Source: Longimicrobium sp.
Lineage (GTDB): Bacteria > Gemmatimonadota > Gemmatimonadetes > Longimicrobiales > Longimicrobiaceae
Length of the DNA: 53,460 nucleotides
Assembly (NCBI GenBank): GCA_036387335.1
Contig: DASVTZ010000042.1
Coordinates: forward strand, 1-53,460
Direction of reading: 5' to 3'
In this document: positions 1 through 7,562 of the stretch, in pieces
Position numbering within the stretch: position 1 is the stretch's first letter
How the letters are laid out: the number at the start of each line of letters is the position of its first letter
The notes under the pieces: generated by a model
Told to the model about the DNA's origin: nothing
Database searches by the model: none
Seen by the model: the letters and a program-made list of their open reading frames with translations, nothing else
Translations under genes and position numbers: made by a program

Positions 1-1
1 C

Positions 2-193
2 GAGTACCCGGTGTCCGAGCTGCGCGAGGCGCGCTACGAGAACGGCCGCCTGGTCCTGGAGGACCGCGAGGGCAACTCGATCTTCAAGGACGTGCAGGTG
101 AACGACGTGCAGGTGATGGAGAGCTTCTCGCCCGCCGAGGCTCGCGCCTTCGCCGCCCGCGTCAACCAGGCCCGCCGCCGCGTCGACATGTAG
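2..193 (+). CDS. 3' end of an unknown protein (partial)
   Basis: An open frame runs in from the left edge and stops at a TAG after ...QARRRVDM. The 63 visible residues are charged and show no motif I recognise. A GTG at position 11 could serve as a start for a 60-residue protein. The frame is open back to the edge and no ribosome binding site is visible, so a truncated longer gene is more likely. A strong GC hairpin follows the stop, marking the end of the transcript. Confidence 0.6.
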   Translation, partial: EYPVSELREARYENGRLVLEDREGNSIFKDVQVNDVQVMESFSPAEARAFAARVNQARRRVDM

Positions 194-217
194 CGCGTGC
201 CGTGAGAACTGAAGTGA

Positions 218-248
218 GCGCCGCCGCGATCCTGTGTCGCGGCGGCGC
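218..248 (+). terminator. Rho-independent-like hairpin
   Basis: A perfect 12-bp stem (GCGCCGCCGCGA pairing with TCGCGGCGGCGC) encloses a 7-nt loop. It lies 25 nt after the stop codon of the first gene. Only a short T-containing stretch follows, so this is a GC-type terminator rather than a classic U-tract one. Confidence 0.65.
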
Positions 249-263
249 TTCGCTTTGAAGAAT

Positions 264-353
264 CACACAGAGACACGGAGGCAAACAGCAAGTAACAGGA
301 GAACCAACGTCGTTCCTCTGCGCCTTTCTGTTCCCACTCCGCGTCTCTGTGTG
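264..353. repeat. Dispersed inverted repeat, copy 1
   Basis: The left arm CACACAGAGACACGGAG and right arm CTCCGCGTCTCTGTGTG are near-perfect reverse complements about 55 nt apart. Elements of the same design occur at 6431-6550, 16834-16909 and 30004-30076, all between genes. The family resembles non-coding palindromic repeats seen in many large bacterial genomes; no coding capacity is evident. Confidence 0.7.
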
Positions 354-420
354 AGATAAGGTTTGTGTCGTCCGCGGCCGGGCACCATCTTGAGGCTCCC
401 ACCCGTGACCCGCGGCCTCC

Positions 421-1080
421 ATGATCGATCTGCACACGCCTCTCAGCTTCCGCACGTCGTACGCGTTCCCCCTGCAGAACCGTCTCGCCCGGCGCGAGGT
501 GCTTCTCGGGGCCGCGCTGCTCCTGATCCCCGTGGTCGGGTGGCTCCTGAACATGGGCCATCGCATCATGATGGTGCACCGGATGCAGCAGGGGCTCCCG
601 GCGTGGCCCTCCTGGCGCGATTTCCCCCAGCTCCTGAAGCACGGGTTGATCACCTTCGTGGGGATGCTCTACTACTACACGCCGGGTCTCGTGCTCGCGT
701 ACTTCGCGTGGTCCGGGGGGAGCGTCGCGCTCGGCGTTGTCGCCGCGGTCCTCCTCGCGCTCGCCACCGTCGCGATCCCGGGGTACATGACGCACTACTG
801 CCGCACTTTCGATCCTACGGAGATCTACAATCCCGTGCGTGCGCTGGGCCGTACCTTTCAGGGCGGGCGCGCTTACTGGAAGGCGTGGTGCATCACGATT
901 TCCGCGCTCCTCCTCTCCTTTCTAGGGCTGCTGGCATTCGGAATCGGCTTCCTGGTGACGAGCGTGTGGTTCTGGCAGGTGGCCGGGTTCAGCTTCGCGC
1001 GGGTGTTCACGCAGCGCGTGCTGAACCTCACGCCGCCGCTTACTGAAGCGGTCGAGGTGAGCGCATGTCTGCCGACGTAG
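421..1080 (+). CDS. DUF4013-like integral membrane protein
   Basis: This 219-residue protein has about four to five hydrophobic segments (near residues 30-45, 75-120 and 160-195). The stretch around residues 40-75, containing LPAWPSWRDF, matches the pattern of DUF4013 membrane proteins, in which a 'LP.W.d' loop precedes a glycine-rich membrane helix. The function of that family is unknown. The next membrane-protein gene starts 16 nt before this one ends, so the pair is probably co-translated. No clear ribosome binding site precedes the ATG. Confidence 0.7.
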   Translation: MIDLHTPLSFRTSYAFPLQNRLARREVLLGAALLLIPVVGWLLNMGHRIMMVHRMQQGLPAWPSWRDFPQLLKHGLITFVGMLYYYTPGLVLAYFAWSGGSVALGVVAAVLLALATVAIPGYMTHYCRTFDPTEIYNPVRALGRTFQGGRAYWKAWCITISALLLSFLGLLAFGIGFLVTSVWFWQVAGFSFARVFTQRVLNLTPPLTEAVEVSACLPT

Positions 1081-1472
1081 GGAGCCGCGTCAGCCCCACC
1101 CGCGCCCTGGGTGTCACCGTCGCGCTCTGCCTCGCGGGTGGAGTGGTGGGCGCGGTGCTCGGGGTGGGTCTCCTCGCCATCCTCAGCCTGGTGGTGGATG
1201 GTCTCGGCGGGTTCCCGTACATCGTGGAGGCGTACGGGCTCGCGGCGGTGGTCGGCGGAGTGCTGGGCGGCGTGCTCGTCCCCGTCAGCGCATGGACGCT
1301 GCTGCGCCGGGTCCCGTTCGGCCTCGTATTCGCGGGCGCATCTGCCGGCACCGCCGCGGGCGGGACGCTGGGGCTCCTGCTTTCCGGCCTCGACCCGCTC
1401 ATGGCCGTCGCGGGGGCGGTCGGCGGCTACCTTCTCTCCGCCGCGTACCTGTACCGCCGCTCTCGCCGCTGA
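1065..1472 (+). CDS. Small polytopic membrane protein
   Basis: This 135-residue protein is almost entirely hydrophobic. Four Gly/Ala/Val-rich membrane segments lie at roughly residues 13-43, 50-75, 85-105 and 108-130, followed by a basic C-terminal tail. The ATG overlaps the preceding DUF4013-like gene and has a GAGGTGA ribosome binding site 4 nt upstream, which supports this start and translational coupling. I do not recognise a family. A small membrane partner of the upstream protein is a reasonable inference only. Confidence 0.65.
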   Translation: MSADVGSRVSPTRALGVTVALCLAGGVVGAVLGVGLLAILSLVVDGLGGFPYIVEAYGLAAVVGGVLGGVLVPVSAWTLLRRVPFGLVFAGASAGTAAGGTLGLLLSGLDPLMAVAGAVGGYLLSAAYLYRRSRR

Positions 1473-1531
1473 CGCTCCTCACGAGCAGCAGATGCCGGTT
1501 CCGTCCTGAGTCGCAGCCTCCAGCGAGGCCG

Positions 1532-2410
1532 CTAGCGCCAGAACGTTCGGGTCCGCCAGTCCGCGGGGAATCCCATCGCGGATACCGGCACCGCTGGATA
1601 ACGGTCGATCAGCTCGACGAGGCGCTGTTTCCAGCCGGAGGCCGGAGCTACGTGATGGAGCAACGCGATCAGAACTACGGCTCGCGCGTAGAAGCGATCG
1701 GTGCGGATCATCTCCGTTTTGAAGCGCTTGGCGGCCATAGGCTGGTCAACGAGCATGTGAAAGTTCCAGAGGCGGTTGTGGTGGGCGCACATGTTCCGGA
1801 GCATGTTCATCGAGCGGAACCAGGAGACGAGGATCTTCTCATCGAACCCGAACCGGCCGGAGATCGCCTTTCTGTGGCGAATCACGAGGCCGGAGTATAG
1901 CCGGGAAAGCGCCCCAAACGTGATCGCCTCCATGATCGTCCAGATCGGCGCAAGGTCAGGAGCGCCGTAGTGATCGCGATAATGCTGGATGCCCAGGTAC
2001 TTGGCGCGCGTGGCGGTCTGGAAAAATTCCACGAAGCCATCCAGACGTTCGAACTGCTGGGGATCCAGAAAGAAGTGAGGGCCGTGAGCGACCGCGACCT
2101 GGCTCACGATCGCCGCCCGCAGTGCCACCTCGATGCGCTCGATCGCGTCGAGACATAGCAACCGGAGCTCGCGGTCGTAGTGGTAGAGATCCAGCACCGC
2201 TTCAAACGTCGTCCCTGGCAGGAAAGTCTTCGCCGGGAGTTGCTGCAGCGGGCGCATGTAGATGAGCAGCCGGTAATAGCCGACGTGCTCGAGGGCTCCG
2301 AGCGCGCGGATCGGGTCGCCAACGCTCAGCCCGCGACGCTGCAGATGCGCGAGAAGCGCCGCGGGAGGGAATGCCGGTTTGGTGTACGCGGTCGTGGGCC
2401 TGGGAGCCAC
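1532..2410 (-). CDS. Abi_2 / AbiD-AbiF family abortive-infection protein (HEPN)
   Basis: This 292-residue protein matches the Abi_2 family. N-terminal motifs include the 'L..RGL...D...A...L..VGYYRL' segment (residues 22-50) and YHYDRELR (77-84). A C-terminal RNMCAH-HNRLWN block spans residues 205-216, in which R205 and H210 form the Rx4H signature of HEPN ribonucleases. Members are linked to phage exclusion, probably by RNA cleavage. The gene is flanked by unrelated genes and starts at GTG. A structured RNA with its own promoter and U-tract terminator ends 20 nt upstream, an arrangement like that reported for AbiF systems with an RNA antitoxin. The assignment to the family is firm; the RNA partnership is inferred. 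Confidence 0.85.
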   Translation of the reverse strand: MAPRPTTAYTKPAFPPAALLAHLQRRGLSVGDPIRALGALEHVGYYRLLIYMRPLQQLPAKTFLPGTTFEAVLDLYHYDRELRLLCLDAIERIEVALRAAIVSQVAVAHGPHFFLDPQQFERLDGFVEFFQTATRAKYLGIQHYRDHYGAPDLAPIWTIMEAITFGALSRLYSGLVIRHRKAISGRFGFDEKILVSWFRSMNMLRNMCAHHNRLWNFHMLVDQPMAAKRFKTEMIRTDRFYARAVVLIALLHHVAPASGWKQRLVELIDRYPAVPVSAMGFPADWRTRTFWR

Positions 2411-2430
2411 GGGATCGAATTCGAGAGGGA

Positions 2431-2500
2431 CAAAAAATAAGCCCCCTGGTGCGCGTCAGACGAACTTTCGTTCGCCACGAGAGGCGTGGGGGCTATGATT
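2431..2500 (-). ncRNA. Candidate abiF-type structured RNA, possible RNA antitoxin
   Basis: Read on the minus strand from about 2500, the sequence folds compactly. An outer stem (AGCCC with GGGCU, extendable to 7 bp) encloses two abutting hairpins. The first is CCACG/CGUGG with loop CCUCU; the second is CGAAC/GUUCG with a GAAA tetraloop. A short single-stranded segment follows before the closing arm, which runs straight into UUAUUUUUU, a classic terminator tail. A promoter-like sequence sits at the right distance upstream and the Abi_2 gene begins 20 nt after the U-tract. Structured 'abiF RNAs' are known upstream of abiF genes. I cannot test a match to that consensus here. A plain leader attenuator is the alternative. 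Confidence 0.6.
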
Positions 2501-2506
2501 GACTCG

Positions 2507-2535
2507 AATTTACTTTACTGGGTACCCTCCGTCAA
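2507..2535 (-). promoter_or_regulatory. Sigma70-like promoter for the RNA/abi unit
   Basis: On the minus strand, TTGACG (2535-2530) is followed after exactly 17 nt by TAAATT (2512-2507). Transcription would start near 2500, at the base of the structured RNA. The AT-rich -10 region stands out in this GC-rich sequence. Confidence 0.55.
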
Positions 2536-2765
2536 CCGGAGCGCGCTTTCCGTTTTGACACTAACGTGCAGAGCCCCGCAGAACGTGGGTAGCTCTCCGC
2601 CTTCAGATTTACTCTTAGCGGAGCCATCGTTCTTCGACGCACCTCCGTCCGTCCCGCCGAACTCTTGGACGACACGGAATCCATTGCTTCGCGGATCTGT
2701 TCGCGCGTGAAGCGCCCCATGGAGGTGCCGGTGAGCACCGTGCGCCACGGCTTTTTGGTCGCCAT
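2532..2765 (-). CDS. Small basic hypothetical protein
   Basis: This is a 77-residue basic protein (MATKKPWRTVLTG...). The ATG at 2765 has a good GGAGG ribosome binding site, which is why I prefer it to the upstream in-frame start at 2846. A segment near residues 18-30 (GRFTREQIREAMDSV) looks helical and could be a small DNA- or protein-binding unit. The stop codon overlaps the -35 element of the RNA/abi promoter. Just upstream, a 30-codon minus-strand frame beginning near 2880 also has a GGAGG box. No family is recognised, and coding status is uncertain. Confidence 0.4.
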   Translation of the reverse strand: MATKKPWRTVLTGTSMGRFTREQIREAMDSVSSKSSAGRTEVRRRTMAPLRVNLKAESYPRSAGLCTLVSKRKARSG

Positions 2766-2924
2766 CTCGGCCTCCGTTAGAATGTGCCTCTCCCCCAATT
2801 TAACGCGGCCGAGACACGCGTCTACCCTCCGCCAGAACACCGCCACCGGGCGAACGGAGGTGATCGAAACGTGTGCCCTTTGGAGCAGTCATTCGGCCTC
2901 CGTGGCTCTGTCTGAGGCGGCAGT

Positions 2925-3599
2925 TTGAAGCGACTCGAACGATTGGGTGAGGCGACGGCGCCGGATGGGACGGTGCTGACGCTGTACAGGCACGACCGCG
3001 ACTACTCCATCCGCGTGGCGGGCGTGGAGCTGATGTCCACGCGGCGCTACCATTCGGAGGAGCAGCTCGCGGAGCAGGTGTGCCGGCCGCTGGAGAGGAG
3101 CGGCGGTGCGCGTGTCCTGATCGGCGGATTGGGCTTCGGGTTCACGCTGCGGGCCGCGTTGCGCGTGCTCCCGGCGGACGCGCGGGTGGTGGTCGCGGAG
3201 ATCGTGGACGGGATCATCGAGTGGAACCGCAACTCGGAGTACCCGCTCGCCGCCGATGCGCTGGCCGACCCGCGCGTGGAACTGCGGCACGCCGACGTCA
3301 CCGACGTGCTGCGCGAGGGCCGCGGCGCGTACGACGCCATCATGCTCGACGTCGACAACGGCGCCGACGCGCTGACCACCGGCGGTAACGCGGAGCTCTA
3401 CCGAAGCCGAGGCGTTCGCGTGGCGGCGGATGCGTTGCGCCCCAGCGGCCGAATCGCCTACTGGTCGGCCGACGACGATCCGCGCTTCGAGAACGTGCTG
3501 CGCGCAGCAGGGCTCAGCGTCGAAGTCGTGCGGGTGCGGGCGCACGCCACCGCCGGCGGACCTCACACGCTGTTCATCGCGCGATCATCCGCGGAGTAA
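2925..3599 (+). CDS. Spermidine-synthase-like methyltransferase-fold protein
   Basis: The 224-residue protein has the Rossmann fold pattern of spermidine/putrescine aminopropyltransferases and related methyltransferases. There is a glycine-rich loop RVLIGGLGFGFTLRAA (residues 63-78), an acidic strand end VVVAEIVDGIIEWN (about 89-102), and a DAIMLDVDNGAD segment (about 136-147). It lacks the N-terminal beta-hairpin domain of true SpeE and is shorter, so the substrate is unknown. It starts at TTG with a GAGGCGG box upstream. The next gene follows after 22 nt. Confidence 0.7.
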   Translation: MKRLERLGEATAPDGTVLTLYRHDRDYSIRVAGVELMSTRRYHSEEQLAEQVCRPLERSGGARVLIGGLGFGFTLRAALRVLPADARVVVAEIVDGIIEWNRNSEYPLAADALADPRVELRHADVTDVLREGRGAYDAIMLDVDNGADALTTGGNAELYRSRGVRVAADALRPSGRIAYWSADDDPRFENVLRAAGLSVEVVRVRAHATAGGPHTLFIARSSAE

Positions 3600-3621
3600 C
3601 GCTTTTCGCCAGCCGAAACCC

Positions 3622-4374
3622 ATGCCGACCAGCCGCACGCTCAAGTGCCCGACCTGCGGAGCGCAGATCCAGGCCGCCGACATGAACCTGAGCACGATGT
3701 ACGCGCGCTGCCGCGAGTGCCAGTCGCTCGTGAACCTGGAGGCCGCGCCCAACGCCGCGCCCGCCCCGCGCGATAGCGCCGAGGGGGCCGTGCTGATGCA
3801 GGATGGTTCGCTCGCGCCAGCGCCGCCGCTCCCGGTGCCGCTCCCCGAGCGGCTGACGGTGCACTCGGCCGCGGGAGGGCTGCGCATCGAGCGGCGATGG
3901 TACGCGTGGACGGCCATCTTCCTGGTCTTCTTTTGCGTGGTCTGGTTCGGGTTCCTGACGTTCTGGTACGTGATGGCGTTCAGCACCGGGGCCTGGGTGC
4001 TGATGCTCTTTCCGCTGCTGCACGTGGCGGTGGGGCTCTTCCTGGCCTACTTCACGGCCGCGCTGTTCGTCAACAGCACCGAGATCGTGGTGGCGGACGG
4101 AGTCCTGACGGTGCGCCACGGGCCGCTCCCCTGGATGGGGAACCGTCAGATCGCCACCGATGCGCTGGAGCAGCTCTACTGCGAGGAGCACGTCAGCCGC
4201 GGCCGCAACGGCACCACGATCACCTACTCGGTGCGGGCGCGCAGCAAGGATGGCCGCCTGGTCAAGCTCGTCACCGGCCTCCCCGAGCGCGACCAGGCGA
4301 TGTACATCGAGCAGGAGGTGGAGCGGCACCTCGGCATCGCGGACCGCCCCGTCGCGGGGCAGGTGCGGCGGTAG
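3622..4374 (+). CDS. Zinc-ribbon membrane protein
   Basis: This 250-residue protein begins with a zinc ribbon (CPTCGAQ near residues 9-15 and CREC near 32-35). A proline-rich linker follows, then two membrane helices (about residues 95-120 and 125-150). The C-terminal cytoplasmic domain, with strands such as STEIVVADGVLTVRHGPLPW, resembles a PH-like beta domain. I chose the ATG at 3622, directly before the zinc ribbon; the longer open frame upstream overlaps the methyltransferase-like gene. Specific function is unknown. Confidence 0.65.
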   Translation: MPTSRTLKCPTCGAQIQAADMNLSTMYARCRECQSLVNLEAAPNAAPAPRDSAEGAVLMQDGSLAPAPPLPVPLPERLTVHSAAGGLRIERRWYAWTAIFLVFFCVVWFGFLTFWYVMAFSTGAWVLMLFPLLHVAVGLFLAYFTAALFVNSTEIVVADGVLTVRHGPLPWMGNRQIATDALEQLYCEEHVSRGRNGTTITYSVRARSKDGRLVKLVTGLPERDQAMYIEQEVERHLGIADRPVAGQVRR

Positions 4375-4377
4375 CTT

Positions 4378-5397
4378 TCAGGAAGATCGGGACAGCTCGA
4401 ACCCGCTCGCCCGCACCGCATCGAGCAGCTCCGCCGCATCCACCTGGGCGTGCGGCGGGATGACGCCGGGGCCGCCCATCCGCCCGTCGAGGATCGAGCG
4501 GACGGCGAGGACGGCGGGGATGACGGCAAGCCGGTACGCATCGCGCGGGGCGGTGAGCACCAGCCGGACGACGGCGCCCGATGCATCCTCCACCTCGCAC
4601 CCGAACCCGCCGTGCTCCCGCCCCAGCAGCCGCACCAGGGGGAGCGCGGCGGGCATCGTGCGCGTCATGGCGGCGCGGAGCGGAGGGACGCGCGCCGCCA
4701 GCGCCAGCACGCCCGCGAGGCCCGCGACGTTGGGATCGACGAACCCCTCCGCCGTGGCGAGCGTGGGGTGTGAGAGCCGGAGGAGGTCGCCGTCCGGAGT
4801 GTCAAAGATCCAGCCACGACGCGCACCGAGCGGCGTGCCCGCGGGCCAGCGCCGCGATTCGGTGAAGCCGCGTACCCGCCGCACCGCACCATCGCGCAGC
4901 ACGGGGATCGGTCGTCCCAGGCCCGCCAGCAGCGATGCGGCCGTCGCGGCGACGGCGGTGTAGCGCGTGGTGGGGACGAGGAAGGCCGTGAGGCGAACGG
5001 GATGCGGCAGCCCACTCCACGCCACCATCGCGGACGACACGGCGGAGCAGGTGCTGCACGCGGGAAGGAGGCGCATGCCGACATCGGCGGCACGCTCACC
5101 GAGCGCCAGGATCGAGCGCACGTAGGCGGATGCATCCGCGATGTCCACCACGTCGCACCCCAGCTCGATGGCGGCTTCGGCGAGCGCGGGGGTGCGCGCC
5201 TGGAAGGGGCCAGCCGCGTCCAGCACCACGTCACCGGGGCGGAGGGCTCGGCGCAGCGATGCGGGGTCCTCGGCATCGAGCGTGAGCTCAGCGGAGCGGC
5301 GGGCGGCGGCGAGCGCGGGGATGCCGGCATCGCGCAGGATCTCCATCGCGGAGCGGCCGAAGAAGCCGGTGCCGCCCAGCACCACCACCCGCCTCAT
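4378..5397 (-). CDS. Saccharopine-dehydrogenase-like NAD(P)-binding protein
   Basis: This 339-residue protein opens with a Rossmann nucleotide-binding motif, VVVLGGTGFFGRSAME (residues 4-19). It continues with the GDVVLDAAGPFQ...A.EAAIELGCDVVDIAD pattern typical of the saccharopine dehydrogenase NADP-binding family. That family also includes trans-acting enoyl reductases and oxidoreductases of unknown substrate. The ATG overlaps the stop of the membrane-protein gene upstream by 4 bp, so the two are translationally coupled. The true substrate cannot be told from sequence; lysine metabolism is unlikely without partner genes. Confidence 0.75.
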   Translation of the reverse strand: MRRVVVLGGTGFFGRSAMEILRDAGIPALAAARRSAELTLDAEDPASLRRALRPGDVVLDAAGPFQARTPALAEAAIELGCDVVDIADASAYVRSILALGERAADVGMRLLPACSTCSAVSSAMVAWSGLPHPVRLTAFLVPTTRYTAVAATAASLLAGLGRPIPVLRDGAVRRVRGFTESRRWPAGTPLGARRGWIFDTPDGDLLRLSHPTLATAEGFVDPNVAGLAGVLALAARVPPLRAAMTRTMPAALPLVRLLGREHGGFGCEVEDASGAVVRLVLTAPRDAYRLAVIPAVLAVRSILDGRMGGPGVIPPHAQVDAAELLDAVRASGFELSRSS

Positions 5398-6404
5398 CGC
5401 AGCGCCCGCGCGGCCGCGAGCGCCAGGAGCACGAGGGCGGGGAAGAGGATGCCCGAGCTCGCCACCAGCCCCGCCGCCGACCCCATCGCGCCGCACACGC
5501 TGAGCACGATCCCCGCCGTCCACACGATCCACGCCAGCGCGCGCACGTGCCGCGGGAGCCCCGGCGTGCCAAGCGTCAGCATGATCCCCGCGATGGTGTA
5601 GAAGCCGTTCGCGAAGACCGCCGTGAGCACGGTCCCGGTCCGCTGCACCGCGACGAAGCGCGCCACGTCGCCCGCCAGCCACGGAAGCCAGCCGACGTAC
5701 AGCGCCTCGCCCAACAGGTCGCACGCCAGGCCGGCGCCGGCCACCACGAGCGCCGCGATGCCCAGCCGGCGGCTGCGCACGGCCCGGGCCCACCACGCGT
5801 AGAACGCAAGCACGCTCATCCCCGCCGCCATCCACACGGCGAAGCCCGCGCGCCAGAGCCCGACGTGGGCGGCCACGTACGCGGCGCGTGCAACGGGGTC
5901 CGCCTCCGCTTCCGTACCGCCGCGCAGCACGAGGAGCATCGCCAGCCCCGCCGCCGCGTGGAGCGCCGCGCACAGGTACGGCGCCACTGCGCGCACCCGC
6001 TCCGCCCCGCGCTTCCCCTCCAGCAGGAACGCGCCGAAGGGGACCCACCAGACCAGGTCGTTGAGCGCCAGCAGGGCGAGCATGCGCAACGGGAGGTCGC
6101 CGCCGCGCGCCGCGGTCAGCGCCAGCCCGACCGGCCCCAGCACCTTCCCCAGCAGCCCGACCGCGATGATGGGCCACGCCTCCTCCAGCCGCCGCGCGGC
6201 GTGCAGGTAGAGGAGGCCGTACACCCCCACGACCATCCCCAGGCACCCCCAGATGGAGGGGTAGCGCGGCGCCTCCATCGCGAACCATCGAAAGAATGCG
6301 CCGGGAAAGAGCCCCGCCCAAGCCCCGAACGCCAGGTTGTACGCGCCCGCGATCACGAACAGCACGCGGTACGCATCGCGGCGGAACTCCCGTGCGTCGG
6401 TCAT
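5394..6404 (-). CDS. Polytopic membrane protein coupled to the oxidoreductase gene
   Basis: The 336-residue protein has about nine to ten hydrophobic segments spread over its length, with short loops and no large soluble domain. I see no transporter signature. The start chosen is the ATG at 6404 (MTDAREFRRDAY), after which the first membrane helix begins; the open frame upstream runs into the repeat element. The last codons overlap the start of the saccharopine-dehydrogenase-like gene, so the two products probably act in one pathway. Function is unknown. Confidence 0.65.
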   Translation of the reverse strand: MTDAREFRRDAYRVLFVIAGAYNLAFGAWAGLFPGAFFRWFAMEAPRYPSIWGCLGMVVGVYGLLYLHAARRLEEAWPIIAVGLLGKVLGPVGLALTAARGGDLPLRMLALLALNDLVWWVPFGAFLLEGKRGAERVRAVAPYLCAALHAAAGLAMLLVLRGGTEAEADPVARAAYVAAHVGLWRAGFAVWMAAGMSVLAFYAWWARAVRSRRLGIAALVVAGAGLACDLLGEALYVGWLPWLAGDVARFVAVQRTGTVLTAVFANGFYTIAGIMLTLGTPGLPRHVRALAWIVWTAGIVLSVCGAMGSAAGLVASSGILFPALVLLALAAARALR

Positions 6405-6430
6405 TCTTTCAGGCGGGGAAAAGAAGGGTC

Positions 6431-6550
6431 TCACGCGGAGACGCGGAGGCGCGAAAAACCGCAACCGCATGGCTCACACAGAGACACAGAGACACAGAGA
6501 AAAGTCAAGGAGTTTCCTCCGCCCCTCTGCGTCTCCGCGTCTCCGCGTGA
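6431..6550. repeat. Dispersed inverted repeat, copy 2 (composite)
   Basis: An outer left arm TCACGCGGAGACGCGGAGG (6431-6449) pairs with a right arm ending CTCCGCGTCTCCGCGTGA near 6550. A second left-arm-type segment with CACACAGAGACACAGAGACA lies between them (about 6474-6500). The element separates two divergently transcribed genes. Its layered arms look like two family members merged together. Confidence 0.65.
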
Positions 6551-6624
6551 GCTTGCTGTTTGGGAGGTTTGCGATTTGCAGAGGCGCGGCGAACCCTCAC
6601 GAATCGCGCTGGAGACAAGACGGA

Positions 6625-7545
6625 ATGGATACACGGACCCTCGGCTCGCTCACCGTTTCGGTGGTCGGGCTCGGATGCAACAACTTCGGCCCGCGGCTGG
6701 ACGCGGAGGCCACCCGCGCCGTGGTGCACGCCGCCCTCGACGCGGGCGTGAACTTCTTCGACACGGCGGACATCTACGGCAAGGGGCTCAGCGAGGAGTA
6801 CGTGGGCCGCGCCCTCGGCCCGCGTCGCGGCGAGGTGGTGCTCGCCACCAAGTTCGGGATGAAGATGGACGACGAGCGCCACGGCGCCCACCCGGACTAC
6901 ATTCGCCGCGCGGTGGAGGACAGCCTGCGCCGCCTGGGCACCGACCGCATCGACCTTTACCAGCTCCACACGCCCGACTCCTCGGTTCCCATCGCGGATA
7001 CGCTGGGCGCGCTGGACGAGCTGGTGCGGGCCGGCAAGGTGCGCGAGATCGGGTGCAGCAACTTCTCGGTGGATCAGCTCCGCGAGGCGCGCGAGGCGGC
7101 CCCCGGCGCGCGCTTCGAGAGCGTGCAGAACGAGTACTCCCTGTTCCACCGCGACCCCGAGCAGGGCGTGCTGGACGAGTGCGCGCGGCAGGGGCTGGCC
7201 TTCATCCCCTACTTCCCCCTGGCGAGCGGGCTGCTTACGGGGAAGTACCGCCGCGGCCAGGCTCCGCCCCAGGGCACGCGCATCACCGCGGGCGGGCGCT
7301 ACGCGGAGCTGCTGTCGGACGAGAACCTGGACCGCGTGGAGCGGCTGGCGCGTTTCGCGGAGGAGCGCGGGCACACGCTGCTGGAGCTCGCCTTCGCCTG
7401 GCTCCTGGCGCGCCGCGAAGTCGTCTCCGTCATCGCGGGCGCCACCTCCGCCGATCAGGTCCGCTCCAACGCCGCCGCCTCCGCCTGGCGGCTGACCGAT
7501 GCCGAGCGCGCCGAAGTGGACGCACTGGTGCCATCGTCCGAATAG
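6625..7545 (+). CDS. Aldo/keto reductase
   Basis: This 306-residue protein is a full-length NADPH-dependent aldo/keto reductase with the (beta/alpha)8 fold. The catalytic tetrad is visible: D46 and Y51 in FDTADIYG, K76 in LATKFG, and H115 in LYQLH. The C-terminal cofactor segment (SVIAGATSADQVRSNA, about residues 270-285) is present. It reduces carbonyls of unknown identity in the cytoplasm, and the family is broad. I start at the ATG before DTRTLGSLTVS, since the upstream open frame is repeat DNA. An FAD oxidoreductase gene follows after 17 nt. Confidence 0.85.
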   Translation: MDTRTLGSLTVSVVGLGCNNFGPRLDAEATRAVVHAALDAGVNFFDTADIYGKGLSEEYVGRALGPRRGEVVLATKFGMKMDDERHGAHPDYIRRAVEDSLRRLGTDRIDLYQLHTPDSSVPIADTLGALDELVRAGKVREIGCSNFSVDQLREAREAAPGARFESVQNEYSLFHRDPEQGVLDECARQGLAFIPYFPLASGLLTGKYRRGQAPPQGTRITAGGRYAELLSDENLDRVERLARFAEERGHTLLELAFAWLLARREVVSVIAGATSADQVRSNAAASAWRLTDAERAEVDALVPSSE

Positions 7546-7562
7546 CTTAACGCATTGGGAGG

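Noticed and set aside
2431-2500. tRNA-like reading of the structured RNA before abi
   Set aside because: Only ~55 nt lie between the closing arms, with no anticodon arm or T-loop, and it ends in a U-tract terminator.
6431-6550. CRISPR-like reading of the AGACAC repeats
   Set aside because: There are no regular spacers; the pattern is an inverted repeat of short arms and no cas gene is present.
5547-7550. 667-codon plus-strand frame across 5547-7550
   Set aside because: It runs antisense to a membrane-protein gene, through a repeat and then out of frame over the aldo/keto reductase; the composition is not protein-like.
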